Assembly (NCBI GenBank): GCA_963727835.1
Contig: CAVSIB010000008.1
Location: forward strand, 1 to 52,241
Origin: G026625185 sp963727835
GTDB taxonomy: Bacteria; Desulfobacterota; WTBG01; JAGOGO01
Direction of reading: 5' to 3'
DNA length: 52,241 nt
A program made the position numbers and the translations under genes. Shown here in pieces: positions 1 through 7,159 of this stretch; the stretch's first letter is position 1; the number at the start of each line of letters is the position of its first letter. Below the pieces are notes generated by a model. It worked only from the letters and a program-made list of their open reading frames with translations. It was not told the origin of the DNA and did not search any database.

Positions 1-1
1 A

Positions 2-85
2 GAAAAATACCATGAGAATGTGGCCCCCGACTATGTTGCCCACCGCTTTGAGGATGTCCTCAGAGGAGTAGAATCATTAAAATGA
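2..85 (+). CDS. C-terminal end of an unidentified protein (partial)
   Basis: An open frame runs in from the left edge and stops at TGA 83-85, giving the last 27 residues of a protein that begins outside the window (motif DYVAHRFEDVLRG near the end). Base composition here is balanced, unlike the AT-rich spacer after it, which fits coding sequence. The family cannot be named from this tail. It is convergent with the ABC-F gene on the other strand. Confidence 0.45.
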   Translation, partial: EKYHENVAPDYVAHRFEDVLRGVESLK

Positions 86-184
86 ACACCGCTCCTAAAG
101 AATCGAATATCAAAATGGTTATTAGTAAAAGAAGCTTAAAGAAAATAAATGTTCTGACCATATTGAAAAAATTAAGTCTCACCA

Positions 185-1822
185 CTACAAACTCAAATCC
201 GCATGTCCATGGAACATCTCGTCCCGTTCCCGCAACACATCCTCGTTCTCCAGATACTCCTCAAAGCCCGTTACACGGTCAATAACACCACCCGGAGTAA
301 TCTCGATGATCCGGTTGGCCACGGTGGAGACGAACTCGTGGTCGTGGGAGGCGAACAGCACAACCTCGGGATAGGCGATCAGGCCGTCGTTCAGGGCGGT
401 AATCGACTCAAGGTCCAGATGGTTGGTCGGCTCGTCCAGGATCAGGGCATTGGCGCCGGAAAGCATCATCCTGGACAGCATGCAGCGCATCCGCTCGCCG
501 CCCGACAGGACACGGGTCTTCTTCATGGCTTCCTCACCTGAGAAGAGCATCCGTCCCAGGAAACCGCGGGCAAAGGTCTCCCCTTCGGTGGGGGGCGAAT
601 ACTGACCGATCCACTGGATCAGGTTTAGGTCATTTTCGAAAAAGGAACCGTTTTCCTTGGGGAAATAGGACGTGGTGATAGTCACCCCCCAGCGGAAAGA
701 CCCGCTGTCCGGTTCCAGTTCGCCGGCTAAGATCTGAAAGAGGGTGGTGCGAATCAGGTCATTGCCACCGACAAAGGCAATCTTTTCTCCCTTACGCACG
801 ATCAGATCCAGATTCTTCAGCACCTTGACTCCTTCAATTTCCTTTGTCAACCCCGTAACCTCCAGAATGATGTCGCCACACGGGCGCTCCGCTTTGAACA
901 TGACATGCGGGTACTTGCGTGATGAGACCGGCATGTCCGCAAGGGTCAACTTGTCAAGGAGCTTCTTGCGCGAGGTGGCCTGCTTGGCCTTGGAGGCATT
1001 GGAACTGAAGCGCTGGATGAACGCCTTCAACTCGGCGGTCTTCTCGGAGATCTTACGATTCTCGTTCTGCTTCTGCCTGAGGGTCAATTGGCTGGCATGG
1101 TACCAGAAATCGTAGTTGCCGACGTAGACCTGGATACGGCCGAAATCGATGTCGGCGGTGTGGGTGCAGACCCGGTTCAAAAAGTGGCGGTCATGGGAGA
1201 CCACGATTACCGTGTTGGGAAAGCGGTAAAGGAAATCCTCAAACCAGGAGATGGACTTCAGATCCAGGTTGTTGGTCGGTTCATCCAAGAGCAGTACGGC
1301 CGGATTGCCGAACAGGGCCTGGGCCAGCAGCACTCGCACCTTGTCGCCACCTTCCAGTTCCCTCATCCGCTTGTGGCGAAGTTCCTCGGGGATGCCCAGG
1401 CCGTTCAGCAGCACCGCCGCCTCTGACTCGGCCTCGTAACCGTTCATTTCGGCGAACGCCGCCTCCAATTCGGCCGAACGGATCCCGTCCGCCTCGGAAA
1501 AATCAGCCTTGGCGTAGAGCGCGTCGCGCCCCATCATCATGTCATGGAGCCGCTTGTGTCCCATGATGACGGTATTAAAAACCGTTTCCTCGTCAAAAGC
1601 GAACTGGTCCTGCCTGAGCACGGCGATCCGTTCGCGGGCGCCGATCGCGATCTCCCCCTTGTCGGGGCTGATTTCGCCTGAGAGAATCTTGAGGAAGGTA
1701 GACTTGCCAGAGCCGTTAGCACCGATCAGACCGTAGCAGTTGCCGGGGGTGAACTTGATGGTGACGTTCTTGAACAGGACGCGCTCCCCATAGGAGAGGG
1801 TGACGTTGGATGTGGTGATCAT
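185..1822 (-). CDS. ABC-F family ATPase, YbiT-like
   Basis: Soluble twin-ATPase of the ABC-F group, whose members bind the ribosomal E site and modulate translation or antibiotic tolerance; no membrane domain is present. The whole length aligns by eye with E. coli YbiT. Domain 1 has Walker A GANGSGKST (residues 34-42), Walker B AVLLLDEPTNNLD and the variant signature LEGGDKVRVLLAQA. A charged linker follows, then domain 2 with LSGGERMR and ALILDEPTNHLD. Oddity: the second Walker A reads GGNDLIRTT (about residues 354-362), lacking the GK[ST] core, so site 2 may bind or hydrolyse ATP poorly. The start is supported by AAAGGA upstream. GC content is clearly above the flanks, which suggests transfer. 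Minus-strand gene downstream of cvfB. Confidence 0.93.
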   Translation of the reverse strand: MITTSNVTLSYGERVLFKNVTIKFTPGNCYGLIGANGSGKSTFLKILSGEISPDKGEIAIGARERIAVLRQDQFAFDEETVFNTVIMGHKRLHDMMMGRDALYAKADFSEADGIRSAELEAAFAEMNGYEAESEAAVLLNGLGIPEELRHKRMRELEGGDKVRVLLAQALFGNPAVLLLDEPTNNLDLKSISWFEDFLYRFPNTVIVVSHDRHFLNRVCTHTADIDFGRIQVYVGNYDFWYHASQLTLRQKQNENRKISEKTAELKAFIQRFSSNASKAKQATSRKKLLDKLTLADMPVSSRKYPHVMFKAERPCGDIILEVTGLTKEIEGVKVLKNLDLIVRKGEKIAFVGGNDLIRTTLFQILAGELEPDSGSFRWGVTITTSYFPKENGSFFENDLNLIQWIGQYSPPTEGETFARGFLGRMLFSGEEAMKKTRVLSGGERMRCMLSRMMLSGANALILDEPTNHLDLESITALNDGLIAYPEVVLFASHDHEFVSTVANRIIEITPGGVIDRVTGFEEYLENEDVLRERDEMFHGHADLSL

Positions 1823-1838
1823 GCGATGTGATTCCTTT

Positions 1839-1871
1839 CAAAAAAAAGCCACAGAGGTATTCCCTGTGGCT
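1839..1871 (-). terminator. Intrinsic terminator or attenuator just before the ABC-F start
   Basis: On the minus strand an 8-bp perfect stem AGCCACAG/CTGTGGCT is followed by eight T residues and ends only about 17 nt before the ABC-F start codon. It could end transcripts from cvfB (stop at 2023). There is no room for a promoter between it and the ABC-F gene, so the gene must be reached by read-through, as in attenuated ABC-F genes elsewhere. Confidence 0.75.
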
Positions 1872-1884
1872 TAGGGGATAATCT

Positions 1885-1914
1885 ACTATAGCATCATTGC
1901 CGCTGTCGCTACAA
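1885..1914 (-). promoter_or_regulatory. Candidate promoter for the ABC-F gene
   Basis: Minus-strand TTGTAG (1914-1909), 18-bp spacer, TATAGT (1890-1885). Start of transcription would be near 1878, upstream of the hairpin at 1847-1871, making that hairpin an attenuator. The match is moderate. Confidence 0.4.
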
Positions 1915-2022
1915 TCCTTTTCCTCGCGCAACCGATTACTCGCGTCGCAGCAGAGATGGAACAGATGTCTTTTGCCTTGCCAAGGTGCCTTTTAATGGGT
2001 GACCCTGTTGTCTAATTTTCCT

Positions 2023-2889
2023 TTAAATCAATTTAATCCCATTGGGCAGTATTTTTATTTTTTTTTGCTTCAATAAAGCTCCTAATGTTTTTTTAAACGC
2101 TTTTTTACTAATGCCAAACTGCAAATATACTGCATCAGGAGAACTTTTATCTGTAACTGCCAAAAAACCCTCGTTTTCTAATAATGCGCGATAAATCAAA
2201 TCACTGTTTGTATCAATAAAGTTATTGTACCCAATTGCTTGAATCGAAATATCAATTTTATTGTTTTCACGAATTTTTTTTACAAACCCCTTTAACTTAT
2301 CTCCAATGTTGAGCTCTCTGAATATTTCGTTATTGTATATTAATCCATTGTGCCGGTTGTTTACTATTACTGAAAATCCAAGATCAGTTTTTTGCATTAC
2401 CAACAACTCAACTTCTTCTTTTTCTTTTATAGTTAAATTTTCATTTTGCAGATGTCTTGCTATCCTATTGCTGGCATATAGTCTATCTGTTTTTGTATCC
2501 AGATCCAGACAAACTATATATCTTCTTCCCGCTTTCATTTTCGGTCTTTGTTCGGTAAAAGGAACAAAAAGCTCCTTTTCCATCCCCCAGTCCAAAAATG
2601 CTCCAACATCGGTAACTGCCGTAACTTGCAATAAAGCAAATTCATGTAAATTTATCTTAGTGGTTAAGTTCGTGGCTATTTTTCGTCCCTCATGATCACG
2701 ATAAACAAAAACCTCAATTTCATCCTCTATCTTAAAATTTTTTGGGCAATATTTATTAGGAAGAAGTACCTCTTCACCAGATACATCTCCTAAATACAAA
2801 CCAACACTTGTCCGCCTTAAAATTTTTAATTTATTGTATCGCCCTATCTCTATCACATTAACCTCATTGGCAATATATTCTGCTGGCAT
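2023..2889 (-). CDS. cvfB: CvfB-like S1 domain RNA-binding protein
   Basis: Resembles CvfB/YitL: about 289 residues with repeated S1-type OB folds (for example the segment LLQVTAVTDVGAFLDWG) and a C-terminal winged-helix-like stretch ending in ILPNGIKLI. Family members bind RNA and affect virulence or stress gene expression in Firmicutes; the role here is unknown. The gene is very AT-rich compared with the ABC-F gene beside it. The start is uncertain: the ATG at 2889 has no good ribosome site, while GTG at 2856 (residue 12) has GAGG five bases upstream. A promoter (3055-3083) and a terminator hairpin (2903-2935) lie in the leader, suggesting attenuation. Confidence 0.85.
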   Translation of the reverse strand: MPAEYIANEVNVIEIGRYNKLKILRRTSVGLYLGDVSGEEVLLPNKYCPKNFKIEDEIEVFVYRDHEGRKIATNLTTKINLHEFALLQVTAVTDVGAFLDWGMEKELFVPFTEQRPKMKAGRRYIVCLDLDTKTDRLYASNRIARHLQNENLTIKEKEEVELLVMQKTDLGFSVIVNNRHNGLIYNNEIFRELNIGDKLKGFVKKIRENNKIDISIQAIGYNNFIDTNSDLIYRALLENEGFLAVTDKSSPDAVYLQFGISKKAFKKTLGALLKQKKIKILPNGIKLI

Positions 2890-2902
2890 TTTAGCCTAAC
2901 AC

Positions 2903-2944
2903 AAAAAAACAGCCGCGAGAATAACGAGTCGGCTGGATTTTTTT
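2903..2944. terminator. Bidirectional terminator hairpin in the cvfB leader
   Basis: Stem CAGCCG (2910-2915) with CGGCTG (2930-2935). T runs flank both sides: seven on the minus strand (2909-2903) and seven on the plus strand (2938-2944). No annotated gene would need termination here from either side, since cvfB starts about 14 nt away reading left. It therefore looks like an attenuator, or the end of a short RNA started at about 3048. Confidence 0.7.
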
Positions 2945-3054
2945 GTTATGTTCTGAACAGCTTAAATCTATCCAGATTTTTGGATAAACAAAATAAAGGG
3001 ATTCCCATTTTTTGAACTGCGATTATTGGATTCTGGGTTTTGATAATTTCCTTT

Positions 3055-3083
3055 CTTTTAACCCCAGAGGGAGGGGGAGTCAA
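3055..3083 (-). promoter_or_regulatory. Promoter of the cvfB leader / short transcript
   Basis: Minus strand TTGACT (3083-3078), 17-bp spacer, TAAAAG (3060-3055). The element and about 35 nt after it are closely repeated at 51890-51954. Predicted RNA from about 3048 to the hairpin at 2903 is about 145 nt. Confidence 0.6.
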
Positions 3084-3511
3084 TAATAATATTTACTATT
3101 ACCGGGAAAGTTTGTATATAATGCAGCACTTAGAAAATCCGATAATATTTCAGTTAAAACAAAAGTTTATAATATGAAAAACAAAAAAATGCAACGCAAT
3201 ATTTTTGTGTAACTTTTTAAAATCGGTCTGCAACTTTTATAAGTGAAATGGGATTTTGTAAATGAAGGTAAAAAAGAATCATTAATAGCAGAACCCATAG
3301 TTTTTAACTGTCTCAAAGTTACATGGTTGTTCGTTTTATCTCGGAACCACCCTATTGATCCCGAGCATAATCAAGAAAGAATGAGTTAGTAATAAAGTCG
3401 ATTGAGACTGACCTTACCCTAAGAACTAGACCTTTTTATATAAATCAATTTCCTTGATCGTTGGCCTTTTAAAGATTGACATACAGTTAGAAAAAAATAC
3501 CCACAAATTTC

Positions 3512-3539
3512 TTGACGCATCATTTTTTTTTTATACAAT
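3512..3539 (+). promoter_or_regulatory. Candidate promoter of the NRAMP operon
   Basis: TTGACG (3512-3517), 16-bp spacer largely of T, TACAAT (3534-3539). Transcription would start near 3546, leaving a leader of about 335 nt before the NRAMP start codon. Confidence 0.55.
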
Positions 3540-3599
3540 ACAATATACGGTATGAGAAATTGGGTAGAAAAGTTAAAATAAAACAACAAAAAAGCTAAT

Positions 3600-3760
3600 T
3601 ATAAATGGAAGAATCTAACCTAGCCTCGGTCTCTGGTTCAGTAGGCAAAATAGCCCCGAAATGACCATCGAAGAATCAAGCCTATAGCTTTCCTTCCCTA
3701 TGGCACATTTCTGGGATAGGGTCTTGGGCCAAGGTCGCGGTCGTGCCATATCATCTATAC
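3600..3760 (+). ncRNA. Possible structured leader RNA ahead of the NRAMP operon
   Basis: Within the predicted leader several complementary segments can pair: GTAGGC with GCCTAT, CCCTAT with ATAGGG, and ATGGCAC with GTGCCAT enclosing the second hairpin. I compared it by eye with the M-box and yybP-ykoY metal riboswitches and saw neither consensus. It may be an unknown leader structure or the debris of an old element. Confidence 0.25.
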
Positions 3761-3880
3761 TCTATTTAACAAAGATTCATTAATCATTTATCTTACGGTT
3801 TTACCGATTTCAATAGTAAAGAGGAAAGGCCCTTTTTCGGTAATTTTATTTTTTATTATGCAACACGGTGTGTTTTTTTT

Positions 3881-5188
3881 ATGTACTGGATTAGTAAAAG
3901 TATTCACATTCTGAATCGTTTTCGCCGTCAATTAATCATTTTTTTGTCAGTACTGGGACCGGGCATTATCGTTATGGTGGCGGATAATGATGCTGGCGGT
4001 ATTTCAACCTATGCTGTTACTGGTTCCCAATATGGCTTTTCCTTGCTGTGGATGTTTTTACTCCTTATCCCTATGGCTTACTATGTGCAAGAAATGACGG
4101 TTCGCCTCGGTGCAGTCACTAAACGGGGACATGCAGAAGCGATTTTTGACGGTTTTGGTCCTCTTTGGGGTTGGTTTTCGCTGATTGACCTTGCTATCGT
4201 TAATTGGCTTACCCTCGTTACCGAGTACATTGGGATGATGGCCGCTATGAGCCTTTTTGGTATACCCCCTTGGGTTACCTTTGCCGTGGTTACCGTTTTA
4301 CTTTTTTCAATAATCCTCTCCGGCAAATACTGGACATTCGAAAAAATCACCCTGCTTTTTTGTGGTTTTAATCTCGTTTATATCCCCGCTGCCTTTTGGG
4401 CTATGGACATTCCGACTGCCCCGAGCTGGCATGAGGTTTTTCGTGGGTTTTACCATCCCAAAATAGGGGGTTTAACCGCAGACTTTATTTTCATTCTGAT
4501 GGCCAACATTGGAACCACCATCGCCCCCTGGATGCTTTTTTTCCAGCAAAGCGCAGTAGTAGATAAAGGTCTTGATGTCCATGATATAAAATTCGGTCGA
4601 ATCGAAACCTTTGTTGGGTCTATCATGACCTGTCTCGTAGCCATATTTATCATCATTACAACTGGGGCGGCCTTCTTTTATCATAACCCGCCAATCACGA
4701 TTCAAGATGCCAAGCAAACAGCCGAGGCCATTGTCCCGTTTCTTCCAGTCGGTGAGGGAAATCTCGCCCGAAAGCTTTATGCTATTGGTCTTTTCGATGC
4801 CGGTTTTCTTGGGGCCCTCTGTATTTCCTTATCCACCTCATGGGCGGTGGGCGAAGTTTTCGGCTGGGCACATTCGTTAAATTACCGGGTACGGGAAGCG
4901 CCTTGGTTTTATCTTATCTACCTTTTAATTCTTGTTACCTCAGGTGCAGTAGTCCTCATTCCCGAAGCCCCTCTGGTGACAATCACTATGTTTGTTCAGG
5001 TGGTTGCTGTAACCTTGCTTCCGGCCGCGCTTCTCTTTTTACTTCTTTTGTTAAATGACAAACCGCTTATGGGTGATTATGTAAATACCCCTCAGCAAAA
5101 TTTTGTTAATTTGACCATCATTGGTGTTGTCATTATAATGTCAACACTTTTGGGAGTAAGCACACTTTTCCCTGGTTTATTTAATTGA
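3881..5188 (+). CDS. NRAMP-related divalent cation transporter
   Basis: Multi-spanning inner-membrane permease (435 aa, about 11-12 hydrophobic segments) of the SLC11/NRAMP fold, expected to import a divalent metal with protons or down its gradient. The first transmembrane segment has LGPGI followed by D35-N-D-A-G-G40 where classical NRAMPs have DPGN. The sixth has IGTT-A215-P-W217 in place of the usual MPH. The metal-site methionine is therefore absent, as in NRAMP-related Mg transporters rather than Mn/Fe ones. The next gene, 19 bp downstream, encodes an MgtE_N/CBS protein, which also points to magnesium. The ribosome site is weak (CGGTG) and the leader is long. Substrate remains an inference. 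Confidence 0.88.
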   Translation: MYWISKSIHILNRFRRQLIIFLSVLGPGIIVMVADNDAGGISTYAVTGSQYGFSLLWMFLLLIPMAYYVQEMTVRLGAVTKRGHAEAIFDGFGPLWGWFSLIDLAIVNWLTLVTEYIGMMAAMSLFGIPPWVTFAVVTVLLFSIILSGKYWTFEKITLLFCGFNLVYIPAAFWAMDIPTAPSWHEVFRGFYHPKIGGLTADFIFILMANIGTTIAPWMLFFQQSAVVDKGLDVHDIKFGRIETFVGSIMTCLVAIFIIITTGAAFFYHNPPITIQDAKQTAEAIVPFLPVGEGNLARKLYAIGLFDAGFLGALCISLSTSWAVGEVFGWAHSLNYRVREAPWFYLIYLLILVTSGAVVLIPEAPLVTITMFVQVVAVTLLPAALLFLLLLLNDKPLMGDYVNTPQQNFVNLTIIGVVIIMSTLLGVSTLFPGLFN

Positions 5189-5207
5189 TTTTTCCAATGG
5201 TTGAAAA

Positions 5208-6491
5208 ATGACTTTATCCCCCCCTAATAAATTGACAAGGCCCGATCGGCCCCGTGGTGTTGACAGTTTTCGATTCTTCTATTTTTCAGAATTTGTCAAT
5301 CGACCGATATGCATTGGGAAAATAAATAACCGGATCGGGAGGCTGAACGACCTTGTATTTACTTTGACCGAACCATTCCCTGAAGTTGCTGGAATTTACA
5401 TTGAACACGGTTGGGGGAAACCTACCGAGTTTATTCCTTGGGAAAAGGTCATCAGAATCGAGGAAGATGCTATTTTCGTCGAACCACCTGAGGGTGGAAA
5501 AACCTATCCTCCATTCGTCGACCAACCCGGCTGGATTCTTCTGGATAAGCATTTGATGGGGCGTACGGTATTGGATATGTACGGTCGACGCTGCGAAGTT
5601 GTCAATGACATCCATCTTTTTGAAGGCGAAGGTCATTTTTTACTCGTTCATGTTGACATCTCTATGAGCGGTTTCCTGCGCCGTGTTGGCTTGGGGAGGC
5701 TCCGGTGGATTAAGGATAACCTTATTTCCTGGAAATATGTCCAGCCCTTTTCGGTAGAAGATGCGGTTTCCACCGATAAGGTCACTCTCTCCATAACCCG
5801 GAAACAATTGTTAGAACTCCCCAGTGAAGATCTGGCGGATGTCCTCGAAGAACTTCCCGGCGAAGAACAGCATGCCCTTTTTTCTGCACTTGACTCTGAA
5901 AAAGCTGCCGAGACATTGATAGAAGCCGAGCCAAGGGCCCAGCGCCAGATTATTGCCAAACTTCGGGAGGAAAGAGCCCGCACCATTCTTTCGGAGATGT
6001 CAATTCCTCAGCTGGCGAATCTTTTTGCAGTCCTCCCCCACAATCATAAAACCGACCTTATGGGTTTGCTTAACAAGGAACAAGCTGAACAAGTCCACAC
6101 CATTCTCTCCAAGCGTGATGTTATGGCCTTAAATATCATGTCTTCTGATTATATGGTAGTTTTGCAAAATGAAAATGTAGGTGAGATTTTGGAAAAAATT
6201 AAGCACTCTGGCTTTGAACCAAAAAATATTTCCTACCTCTATGTGGTAAAGGACCAACTACGCACACTTGTTGGGGTTGTTGATTTGCGGGAGCTAGTTC
6301 TCGCCGCAGATCATTTGACTATTGCCGATATCATGACATCACCCGTAGTAACCGCAGAAGAGAATGATATTCAGGAAGACTTGGTCGTGATGTTTGAAAA
6401 GTATCATTACCGGATGATCCCCGTAGTAGACCGTGATGACCGGGTTCTGGGAATCATTCATTATAATGACGTCATGAAGGGTGTTGAATAA
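5208..6491 (+). CDS. Soluble PRC-barrel / MgtE_N / CBS-pair protein
   Basis: 427 residues without membrane segments. Residues about 30-190 hold two PRC-barrel-like stretches (INNRIGRLNDLVF; LLDKHLMGRTVLDMYGRR). Residues about 195-300 are the helical MgtE N domain (LPSEDLADVLEELPGEEQ), and about 305-427 form a CBS pair (IMSSDYMVV; IMTSPVVTAEE). In MgtE channels the N and CBS domains bind Mg2+ and lock the pore. Here the same module is a separate protein encoded directly after an NRAMP-type permease, so it is a likely cytosolic Mg sensor or gate for it. Start ATG 5208 has only a weak ribosome site; translation is probably coupled to the gene before. Confidence 0.9.
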   Translation: MTLSPPNKLTRPDRPRGVDSFRFFYFSEFVNRPICIGKINNRIGRLNDLVFTLTEPFPEVAGIYIEHGWGKPTEFIPWEKVIRIEEDAIFVEPPEGGKTYPPFVDQPGWILLDKHLMGRTVLDMYGRRCEVVNDIHLFEGEGHFLLVHVDISMSGFLRRVGLGRLRWIKDNLISWKYVQPFSVEDAVSTDKVTLSITRKQLLELPSEDLADVLEELPGEEQHALFSALDSEKAAETLIEAEPRAQRQIIAKLREERARTILSEMSIPQLANLFAVLPHNHKTDLMGLLNKEQAEQVHTILSKRDVMALNIMSSDYMVVLQNENVGEILEKIKHSGFEPKNISYLYVVKDQLRTLVGVVDLRELVLAADHLTIADIMTSPVVTAEENDIQEDLVVMFEKYHYRMIPVVDRDDRVLGIIHYNDVMKGVE

Positions 6492-6517
6492 TCCATTTAA
6501 TCCTTGAGGAGCCTAAC

Positions 6518-6631
6518 ATGCCCCGTGTGCAAATGACCCGGATGGCCAAGTGGTCACTGTATTTTTTAAGATTTTACTTGATCGTTTTATTGCTTTTGCT
6601 TCTGGTAAAGTTTCTTAGAATCTTTCACTGA
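6518..6631 (+). CDS. Small single-span membrane protein of the NRAMP operon
   Basis: A 37-residue frame begins 26 bp after the CBS gene, with GAGGAG about 6 bp before its ATG. A basic N-terminus (MPRVQMTRMAKW) is followed by one leucine-rich membrane helix ending LLLLLLVKFLRIFH. The strong ribosome site, operon position and clear topology support a real microprotein. It may be an accessory subunit of the transporter; no homologue is recognised. Confidence 0.55.
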   Translation: MPRVQMTRMAKWSLYFLRFYLIVLLLLLLVKFLRIFH

Positions 6632-6654
6632 ACAAAAAATCTAACGTAATGAAT

Positions 6655-6756
6655 TTAATTGTTAATTTTATAATGAGTAAAAACAAATAGTCCCGTAGCA
6701 ATCAAACCGAGAAGCAACAGAACCTTGATAGGGAAACGGCGATGTATCCGGGTCAT
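6655..6756 (-). CDS. Possible small membrane protein downstream of tatA
   Basis: A 33-residue frame starts 13 bp after the tatA stop. It has a basic start (MTRIHRRFPIK), one hydrophobic helix (VLLLLGLIATGLFVF) and a polar tail. The ribosome site is poor, so it depends on coupling to tatA. Function unknown; it may be chance. Confidence 0.35.
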   Translation of the reverse strand: MTRIHRRFPIKVLLLLGLIATGLFVFTHYKINN

Positions 6757-6769
6757 CACACCAGGAGAG

Positions 6770-6970
6770 TCACTCCTTCTTATCTTCGAGTTTTTTTGCC
6801 TCTCCCATATCTTCTGTTTTCTTTTCCGGTTCAGCGATACCCTTTTTGAAGCCCCGTATGGCTTTACCTAAGGAACCTCCCAATTCAGGTAATTTACCAG
6901 GCCCAAAGATAATCAGAACGATGAGCAAAATAAGGAGTAGGTGCATTGGCTGAAAAAGACCTTCAAACAT
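6770..6970 (-). CDS. tatA: Sec-independent translocase TatA/E (copy 1)
   Basis: 66-residue TatA-type protein: short periplasmic end, one transmembrane helix (residues about 9-22), the hinge FGPGKLPELGGSLGKAIRGFKK and an acidic/basic tail. TatA oligomers form the passage for folded twin-arginine substrates in the inner membrane. The start has AGGAG six bases upstream. A close paralogue lies at 24977-25177. No tatB or tatC is visible in the window. Confidence 0.93.
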   Translation of the reverse strand: MFEGLFQPMHLLLILLIVLIIFGPGKLPELGGSLGKAIRGFKKGIAEPEKKTEDMGEAKKLEDKKE

Positions 6971-7091
6971 GGTTTTCTCCTATAAAGATTATTTATTGTT
7001 ATTCGTAAGTTCAAGGTTTAGATGCTTTAATACAGTTCTTTAAAAATTATATATCGGTTTAACAGGCAAAACAAAAATTATAAACATTTTA

Positions 7092-7135
7092 ATTGGCTTG
7101 GTCTTGTCGTTAGGTGTCTTTCTAAAAAAGCCAAT
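7092..7135 (-). terminator. Weak terminator-like hairpin after gpgS
   Basis: Eight-bp perfect stem ATTGGCTT/AAGCCAAT, extended by T/A pairs, 25 bp beyond the gpgS stop on the minus strand. The following bases are T/A-rich but not a clean T run, so termination is only likely. Confidence 0.35.
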
Positions 7136-7159
7136 AAAATTGGAGAAAAACCGCTTTTC

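Larger units (their letters stand above)
2890..3880. other. Long intergenic region between cvfB and the NRAMP gene
   Basis: AT-rich spacer between divergent genes. It holds the cvfB-side terminator and promoter (2903-3083), a plus-strand promoter (3512-3539) and a more GC-balanced, fold-rich patch (3600-3760). A 44-codon minus-strand reading frame (3615-3749) crosses that patch; its product resembles nothing I recognise and I do not call it a gene. Nothing else was seen between 3100 and 3500. Confidence 0.6.

Noticed and set aside
3600..3760. M-box or yybP-ykoY metal riboswitch
   Set aside because: The conserved M-box GGTGAGGCTCC and core, and the yybP-ykoY GGGGAGTA core, are absent on both strands.
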